The notes beneath the pieces are model-generated. The model was not told the DNA's origin, searched no databases, and saw only the letters and a program-made list of their open reading frames with translations. A DNA stretch of 27,838 nt from Acidobacteriota bacterium. Lineage in GTDB: Bacteria; Acidobacteriota; Terriglobia; Terriglobales; Acidobacteriaceae. The translations under genes were made by a program, and so were the position numbers. The stretch spans positions 1 to 27,838 of the forward strand of contig JAJYAE010000016.1 in the NCBI GenBank assembly GCA_021779695.1, given 5' to 3'. This document shows, piece after piece, positions 23,552 to 27,838 of the stretch; position 1 is the stretch's first letter; each line of letters starts with the position of its first letter.

Positions 23552-23581
23552 AGCCCCGACCTTTAATGGCCGGGGCTTTTT
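23552..23581 (+). terminator. Rho-independent terminator after the nuclease gene
   Basis: AGCCCCGACC-TTTAAT-GGCCGGGGCT (23552-23577) forms a 10-bp stem with one mismatch, directly followed by a T-run (23577-23581), 43 bp after the nuclease stop. Confidence 0.85.
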
Positions 23582-23656
23582 CTGCTTAGTGCTATTACCA
23601 AGATCTTCCTGCGCCATTATTAATCCAACAGCAAACCCGAAAAGACAACTGAATCA

Positions 23657-23896
23657 ATGATCCACGAATCAACAAGATTTATCCGCGTCATTGACTTTTC
23701 CCCCTCCCTGCAACGCGAGAAGAAGGAAACACATATAACAATTCAAGTGCGAACCCCGCGCCCACGGCGGGTGAAAGTGACATCCAGAAGGAGACGATCC
23801 GAAGCTCCGATCCGGTTCGGACGGCCGCCGATCTCAGGGCAACTGGCCTTCGACTTCAACATTCAACCCGATGAGGAGGGAAAGAAGAATGAATAA
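23657..23896 (+). CDS. Small highly basic hypothetical protein
   Basis: The 79-residue product is strongly basic in the middle (RTPRPRRVKVTSRRRRSE) with an acidic, aromatic tail (LAFDFNIQPDEEG), suggesting nucleic-acid binding. The ATG at 23657 has no good ribosome-binding site. Its end overlaps the start of the next small gene by 8 bp (23889-23896), and that gene's strong ribosome-binding site lies within it, so the two are probably translated together. It sits between the nuclease terminator and a long noncoding stretch. I recognise no family. Confidence 0.45.
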   Translation: MIHESTRFIRVIDFSPSLQREKKETHITIQVRTPRPRRVKVTSRRRRSEAPIRFGRPPISGQLAFDFNIQPDEEGKKNE

Positions 23897-24008
23897 TACT
23901 CTGTTCCGCATCATTGTGTTTCTGCTCCGCTTAATCCAATTCAACCTGTCCGCAAGTCTACTTGATGAAGCCGTTACCGGGGTCATTCAATCCGATCGAC
24001 AAGACTAG
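23889..24008 (+). CDS. 39-residue putative membrane peptide
   Basis: ATG 23889 is preceded by GAGGAGGG, 9 bp upstream, one of the best ribosome-binding sites in the window. The peptide MNNTLFRIIVFLLRLIQFNL, then SASLLDEAVTGVIQSDRQD, has one hydrophobic, amphipathic helix carrying arginines (about residues 5-20) and a polar tail. It resembles small membrane-active peptides. It could be a toxin-like or regulatory peptide, but no antitoxin RNA or protein is established. The overlap with the basic protein before it suggests a two-gene unit. It is the last reading frame before the noncoding block 24009-24791. Confidence 0.5.
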   Translation: MNNTLFRIIVFLLRLIQFNLSASLLDEAVTGVIQSDRQD

Positions 24009-24093
24009 CCGAATGTCGACTGTGCGAGGTGTGGAGAACGTCCTGAATCTTCCCAGAGGGACTCGAAATAACAGAATACTTCTGAGGTCTGCA

Positions 24094-24105
24094 TTCCTAT
24101 ACTAG
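24094..24105 (+). promoter_or_regulatory. Repeated promoter-like 12-mer, copy 2
   Basis: TTCCTATACTAG, preceded by A as in copy 3. It has no gene for about 690 bases downstream, which makes it a candidate promoter for a noncoding RNA or a very long leader. Confidence 0.5.
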
Positions 24106-24645
24106 ATAGCCATGTAGCTGATGGCACTAACGGGCCGTGGAGCCCTCCTTGCCAATGTGTCTCACGCGACAACAGGATCATTGCAAGCCGGCCGGGCAGC
24201 ACTGGTTCTCTGTTTCAAAGGTCCACGGACACCAGATCCCTCCGCTGCATCACACAGCGGTCATTAGTGGCAGGCGTCATCCCGCCATGAAAATCGGGTC
24301 CGGCCAATTCACGCACCTCTGTCCGACAGTAGGGAGACAGTGGTGCGGCTCCGGCGGCGTAAGGCGCCAGAGGCCCGGCAACGCACCGGGCAGCTATATG
24401 CCACATGCCCACATGGTCTGACCCCGCCCATGTGTGTGAAGGGTGACCACCTCACAATACGTATTCCTAAATGCGTTCGATGGCTGATGCTTTGTGCGTC
24501 CAGTGAACCGAGTCAACCTGCAGAGCAGCCAGGTCAATGCTCACCAATAGCTCTATGCCTACGCAAACTGAAGGCGCTCTCTGCTCTCTGAGAGCGGGGT
24601 CTGTCTTCAAACCGCCCGTTCACTGATTGGCGGCTTCATTCTGGT

Positions 24646-24711
24646 CAAATCCCGGATTTGCTTTGTGATTCCTATACTAGCTAGGTCCGGGAGCTGAGTG
24701 ACGCTAGCGTC
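24646..24711 (+). promoter_or_regulatory. Putative control region of the HTH-membrane-recombinase operon
   Basis: The 15-bp perfect palindrome CAAATCCCGGATTTG (24646-24660) lies 8 bp before the third TTCCTATACTAG (24669-24680). The 12-bp perfect palindrome GACGCTAGCGTC (24700-24711) lies about 20 bp after it, near or just past the expected transcription start. This is the layout of an activator or operator pair. The HTH protein encoded directly downstream is the obvious candidate ligand (autoregulation, inferred). Confidence 0.5.
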
Positions 24712-24791
24712 TTCCGCAGGCGCCAATTCAAGCTCGTTATCCATTCACCAAGGCTGCCGCTAGGCAAGCCGAATGGAAAGGAAACCGGAAA

Positions 24792-25046
24792 ATGAGCAGC
24801 ACATCAACAACAAAGTACCCTCTTCTTCAGGAAATCCTCGCCCTCAAGGGGCAAAACCTCCAGCCTACTTACACCATTCGTGACGTTGCCGTTCTCTTCA
24901 CGGTCACGCCGCGCGCGATCCAGAACCGTGTGTCTTCGGGGCAACTCCAGGCACGAGATCTGCCTGGTCGTGCAAAGTTCTTCTCCGAAGATCTGGAAGC
25001 CTTCCTCGCTGCAAGCTTGAAGAAGGGGCGGAGCCGTGGCAAATAG
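24792..25046 (+). CDS. Excisionase-like helix-turn-helix protein
   Basis: The 84-residue protein has a helix-turn-helix/excisionase pattern at residues 27-74: YTIRDVAVLFTVTPRAIQNR, then VSSGQLQARDLPGRAKFFSE and DLEAFLAASL. This is the MerR-like fold of recombination directionality factors. ATG 24792 has GGAAACCGGAAA upstream. The C-terminus is basic (KKGRSRGK). Its end overlaps the next gene by 11 bp and that gene overlaps the tyrosine recombinase by 4 bp, so the three form a coupled operon. The position just ahead of a recombinase supports a role in controlling or steering excision, or in repressing the promoter at 24669. Confidence 0.7.
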   Translation: MSSTSTTKYPLLQEILALKGQNLQPTYTIRDVAVLFTVTPRAIQNRVSSGQLQARDLPGRAKFFSEDLEAFLAASLKKGRSRGK

Positions 25047-25269
25047 GGCCGAACGTATTGTTCGAACGATCACACTGGTCGTTCACAAGCACTCAAAATC
25101 ACTAGCCTGTCTTTTCCAGGTTCTTCTCGTGTCGGCTGTCTTCGTGCCTACAGTTCCCTTGCTTGCGGAATTTGCACTGCTGGTCGCACTGCTTCTCATC
25201 TCTGCGCAAATTCTCAGCAATTTCTGTGGCAAATCCATCATGGACTTTACGAAAGGAATACAGATATGA
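25036..25269 (+). CDS. Small integral membrane protein in the recombinase operon
   Basis: This 77-residue frame starts at GTG 25036, inside the end of the HTH gene, with GGGGCGGAG about 6 bp upstream. After a basic head (ANRAERIVRTITLVVHKHSK) it is almost wholly hydrophobic (LACLFQVLLVSAVFVPTVPL, then LAEFALLVALLLISAQIL), enough for two membrane helices as a hairpin. A short polar tail follows. Its TGA overlaps the recombinase ATG (ATGA). A membrane protein between an excisionase-like protein and its recombinase is unusual. It might tether the complex, sense a membrane signal, or be a coupled toxin-like or immunity peptide. No family is recognised. Confidence 0.6.
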   Translation: MANRAERIVRTITLVVHKHSKSLACLFQVLLVSAVFVPTVPLLAEFALLVALLLISAQILSNFCGKSIMDFTKGIQI

Positions 25270-27056
25270 ATTGCACATCCGTTCAGAATGGTGCGGGAAT
25301 TGCTGCGGTAGTTCCTGCTTCTTCTAGCTCTGACGCAAACCGAGTAAACGCAGTGCTGACAACTGGCGATCTGTTGGCGATTCTAAAGGAGAATCCGTCC
25401 AAATCATTCGCCCAGCTGCGGACCACTTGTGGTTTGCTTGGCAATTATCTCGGAATGCCCGGAGATCAGATTTCATTCGATCTCATCGAAGACAAGAGAC
25501 GGGGATTCCGCCCGTTTCTGGAGAGCCGCAGGTACACGGAAAATAGCATCCGTTCCTACGTCTATCAACAACGCTCTCTGCTGTATTCAGCCGTGCAGCA
25601 TGGATGGGGCCCGGATGCGAATCAGGCAGGGGCTTGGAAGCCATTGTTGGAAATGGCCGTCAAGGACCACCTCACCGATATCGTCCGTTACTTTTCACGT
25701 ACAACTCAAACGCCCGCCGAGGTGACTGTAGAGGCAGTCATGCGCTGGGCCGAGGAACGGACTCGTGAAGGCTTGCTCTTTACAACAGTAGCGAAGAAGC
25801 GGAATCAGTTTTGGCGTTTGCTGCAGAAGACGGGCTGGGTTAAGGAACTCCCGCAACAATTGATGAAGTTCGAGCACTACGCCATTCCCTTGGAAGAGCT
25901 TCCGACCGGGTTGCGCAACGACATCAAAGCACTTCTCAAATGGAAGCAGGCCGACTTCGCAGTGAACCGGCCAAAGCGGGGCAAGATCCGGGCAATCACG
26001 GCTACCAGACTTCGCTCGACGATCTGTCAGTTCGCTGGCTTTGTAATTCATGTTTGTGGTCATAGCCCAGCCACGTTCAAGGATATGGTGCAAAAGCATC
26101 TCGTTGAAAGTTTCGTTGAGTGGCTGCTTAACGACCGAAAAATCATGGGACGGTCGCTTGTAGGAAGACTGGGAGGAATCTACGCGGTTCTGAAATACCA
26201 TCCGTCATACTGCGCAATTGACTACTCCTGGTTCAAACCGCTTCTCGACAGCATCACGCTTGAGGATGAGTCGGAAATAAAGAAAAGGAAAGCCAAGAAG
26301 TACGTTGACTACGATGACATGAATACAATTCCGGAGAAGATCCGCGCCGTGCGTGAGGCAACTGAGAAGAGGAAAGGCAACTCCCGGAATCGTGTCGCGC
26401 AACTCGCCATGGAAGAATTCCTGTTTCGCTGGTTTCTCGTTTTTCCGTGGCGGCAGCGCAACATTCGAGAATTTCGTATCGGCGGTTCAAATCCGAATCT
26501 CTTCAAAAGCAAGTTGCCACCTTATTGCGCGATTGACAAGCCCGCCTGGGTGATTGAAGAGGAGGCAAAGAACCCCAATGCCGAGTTTTGGCAAATCAGC
26601 TTCTCACCTGAGGAGGTAAAAACTGGGATCTCTGTCGATCTCATCGTGCCACAGCGGCTTATCCAACCCCTTGAGGAATACCTGACAAGATGGCGCCCGT
26701 TGCTACTCGGCGGAAAAGCCGTGGACACCCTTCTTGTTTCGCCGCGCGGGAAGCCCCTTCGATCGGGCCAGGTAGGGAAGGCGATTGGCCACTGGACTAC
26801 GCAGTTTGCAAATACGCGCACCACGCCCCACCTCATCCGTGACTCCGTGGCTTACAAGTGGTTGAAAGAGCATCCCAAGGATTTTCTCAGCCTGTCGAAA
26901 ATCCTTTGGCACAAAAATGTGCAGACGACAATCCGCATCTATGGTTCTCGCTTCGATGAGTCGAGCGGCACATGCGCTATGGAAGCTTGGCTCGATCAGC
27001 GTTCCGCCAATAATGACGCAGATAATATCGCTCTGAAATATCCCATCCTGAGTTGA
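25266..27056 (+). CDS. Large tyrosine recombinase
   Basis: The 596-residue protein has the tyrosine-recombinase catalytic set in its last third: the first arginine in FPWRQRNIREFR (R396 or R398), a candidate lysine in SPEEVKTGI (K452), H522-x-x-R525 in TPHLIRDSVAYKW, H549 in KILWHKNVQ, and nucleophile Y559 in TIRIYGSRFDES. The first 350 residues are far longer than the core-binding domain of phage integrases and contain several helical, basic stretches (KWKQADFAVNRPKRGKIRAI). The size recalls Tn554 TnpA/TnpB-type or other large recombinases. It would cut and rejoin DNA at specific sites to move this module. The start overlaps the membrane-protein stop by 4 bp. All catalytic residues are present, so it is probably active. 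Confidence 0.8.
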   Translation: MNCTSVQNGAGIAAVVPASSSSDANRVNAVLTTGDLLAILKENPSKSFAQLRTTCGLLGNYLGMPGDQISFDLIEDKRRGFRPFLESRRYTENSIRSYVYQQRSLLYSAVQHGWGPDANQAGAWKPLLEMAVKDHLTDIVRYFSRTTQTPAEVTVEAVMRWAEERTREGLLFTTVAKKRNQFWRLLQKTGWVKELPQQLMKFEHYAIPLEELPTGLRNDIKALLKWKQADFAVNRPKRGKIRAITATRLRSTICQFAGFVIHVCGHSPATFKDMVQKHLVESFVEWLLNDRKIMGRSLVGRLGGIYAVLKYHPSYCAIDYSWFKPLLDSITLEDESEIKKRKAKKYVDYDDMNTIPEKIRAVREATEKRKGNSRNRVAQLAMEEFLFRWFLVFPWRQRNIREFRIGGSNPNLFKSKLPPYCAIDKPAWVIEEEAKNPNAEFWQISFSPEEVKTGISVDLIVPQRLIQPLEEYLTRWRPLLLGGKAVDTLLVSPRGKPLRSGQVGKAIGHWTTQFANTRTTPHLIRDSVAYKWLKEHPKDFLSLSKILWHKNVQTTIRIYGSRFDESSGTCAMEAWLDQRSANNDADNIALKYPILS

Positions 27057-27240
27057 CTGCAAGCCCATGCTTTCTCAGTGCACATCCAGATCTGCAAATG
27101 AAGCGCCTGCGGACGAAATTCTCGCCGCGCAGACGTTTTCTATGCAATCTGCGCGGGTGATTGAGTTTCCGGCCTTGCGAGCGACAAGTAAACTGCCTAC
27201 GCTGAGAGAAGCGACACCGGTAAAGCGGAGAGGCAAGAGC

Positions 27241-27838
27241 ATGTCCCGCAGGACCGGACAATCTGGTCATATCGAGAAAAGTGGTAGATGGTGGGTCGTG
27301 AGATGGTGGATGGACGTCGAAGGCCAAGAGAAAAGGGTGCACATGAGGGCGAAGATCTGCCCGATTGATGGACCGGACGCCTTGTCCGCGTCAGTTCGCA
27401 AACGCCGCGCTCACGAGATCATCACAGCAAGTGGTGCTGACACTGAAGAGCACTTTAACAAGGTGGTCAAGGGTGTCACTCAACCCACCTTTGAACAGCA
27501 GGCAGAGAAGTGGCTTCGCCAAATGCAGGAGCGGAAGAGAAAGCCGGTTGCTCCATCGACAATCTCATTGTGGAGAGGGTGCTTGGACAATTGGCTGAAC
27601 GCGCAGATCGGCAGTCTTACGCTCGAAAAGGTCAACAACGCGGCACTGAAGCAAGTTGTCGCGGCAATGATGAAAGGAGGACTGTCTCCAAAGACGATCG
27701 ATACCTACACGCAAGTCGTGAAGTCGGTCGTGGCCTCGGCCATTAACGACGAAGGCGAGCAGTTGTATCCGCGGACGTGGAACAACGAATTCGTCGATAT
27801 GCCAATCGTCAAGAAATCCGCACAGAACACACCAAGCT
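27241..27838 (+). CDS. Second tyrosine integrase, N-terminal part (runs off the window)
   Basis: A frame with no stop to the window end begins at ATG 27241 behind GGAGAGG. The open frame reaches back to 27052, but earlier ATGs (27067, 27142) lack ribosome-binding sites. The visible 199 residues start MSRRTGQSGHIEKSGRWWVV, with a beta-rich arm-binding region (VHMRAKICPIDGP). A SAM-like core-binding domain follows (FEQQAEKWLRQMQERKR, then APSTISLWRGCLDNWLNAQI and SPKTIDTYTQVVKSVV). This matches phage-type integrases common in Acidobacteria as I recall them. The catalytic domain is beyond the edge. It lies 184 bp after the 596-residue recombinase in the same direction, but belongs to a different subfamily. 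Confidence 0.8.
   Translation, partial: MSRRTGQSGHIEKSGRWWVVRWWMDVEGQEKRVHMRAKICPIDGPDALSASVRKRRAHEIITASGADTEEHFNKVVKGVTQPTFEQQAEKWLRQMQERKRKPVAPSTISLWRGCLDNWLNAQIGSLTLEKVNNAALKQVVAAMMKGGLSPKTIDTYTQVVKSVVASAINDEGEQLYPRTWNNEFVDMPIVKKSAQNTPS

Larger units (their letters stand above)
24009..24791. other. 783-base noncoding block, probably structured
   Basis: I find no convincing gene in these 783 bases on either strand. It contains two copies of TTCCTATACTAG (24094-24105 and 24669-24680) and, between them, inverted repeats such as CCCGG-CAACGCA-CCGGG and CACATGG with CCATGTG (about 24365-24440). Two palindromes frame the second copy: CAAATCCCGGATTTG (24646-24660) and GACGCTAGCGTC (24700-24711). 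The first 12-mer faces about 560 bases without a gene, so a noncoding RNA is possible. The second faces the HTH gene at 24792. Confidence 0.45.

Noticed and set aside
24137..24591. Frames of 94 and 83 codons in the noncoding block
   Set aside because: They have odd composition, no ribosome-binding site and no motif, and are better explained by structured noncoding DNA.
21880..24791. CRISPR array or cas locus near the Cas4-like nuclease
   Set aside because: There are no regularly spaced repeats. The 12-mer copies are unevenly placed and no cas gene is present.

Overview
The window most likely comes from a soil acidobacterium (Terriglobia-like). This is an inference from three things: a large Oar-type TonB-dependent receptor with a carboxypeptidase-regulatory N-terminus, integrases and a Rep-like protein of types I associate with that phylum, and moderately high GC. 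No rRNA or other decisive marker is present.

Left edge (1-620): mobile-element debris. It holds the first codons of an IS3-type transposase running off the window, the C-terminal part of a tyrosine integrase, and, 6 bp after its stop, a perfect 3' half of tRNA-Pro(CGG) with no 5' half. This is an attachment-site scar.

Polysaccharide locus (about 840-12290, + strand): ECF sigma factor, zinc-finger membrane anti-sigma factor, TonB-dependent receptor, an orphan IS3-OrfA-like HTH protein, a decayed GH106 alpha-L-rhamnosidase, a secreted alpha/beta-hydrolase esterase and two secreted SGNH/GDSL esterases. Together they suggest regulated uptake and deacetylation of a rhamnose-containing, pectin-like glycan. 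The rhamnosidase has lost its catalytic middle, so depolymerisation would have to come from elsewhere.

Defence block (12290-19790): a degraded D12-class adenine methylase, then an intact type I restriction-modification operon on the minus strand (hsdM-hsdS-hsdR, with 4-bp start/stop overlaps).

Upstream of hsdM lies what I consider the most interesting object: a 1028-bp single-gene element (20057-21084). It has 24-bp perfect terminal inverted repeats and an apparent 4-bp target duplication (ATTT). Its only gene encodes a replication-initiator (Rep_trans/phage Rep-like) protein rather than a recognised transposase. It appears to have inserted exactly into the ATGA start/stop overlap of two small minus-strand genes.

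Right accessory module (21240-27838): small HTH proteins, a lone PD-(D/E)XK nuclease, very small ORFs including a membrane peptide with a strong ribosome-binding site, long noncoding leaders, and three exact copies of a promoter-like 12-mer (TTCCTATACTAG). It ends in a coupled operon (HTH protein, small membrane protein, 596-residue tyrosine recombinase) followed by a second tyrosine integrase cut by the window edge. The right half therefore looks like an integrative element or nested elements carrying defence genes.
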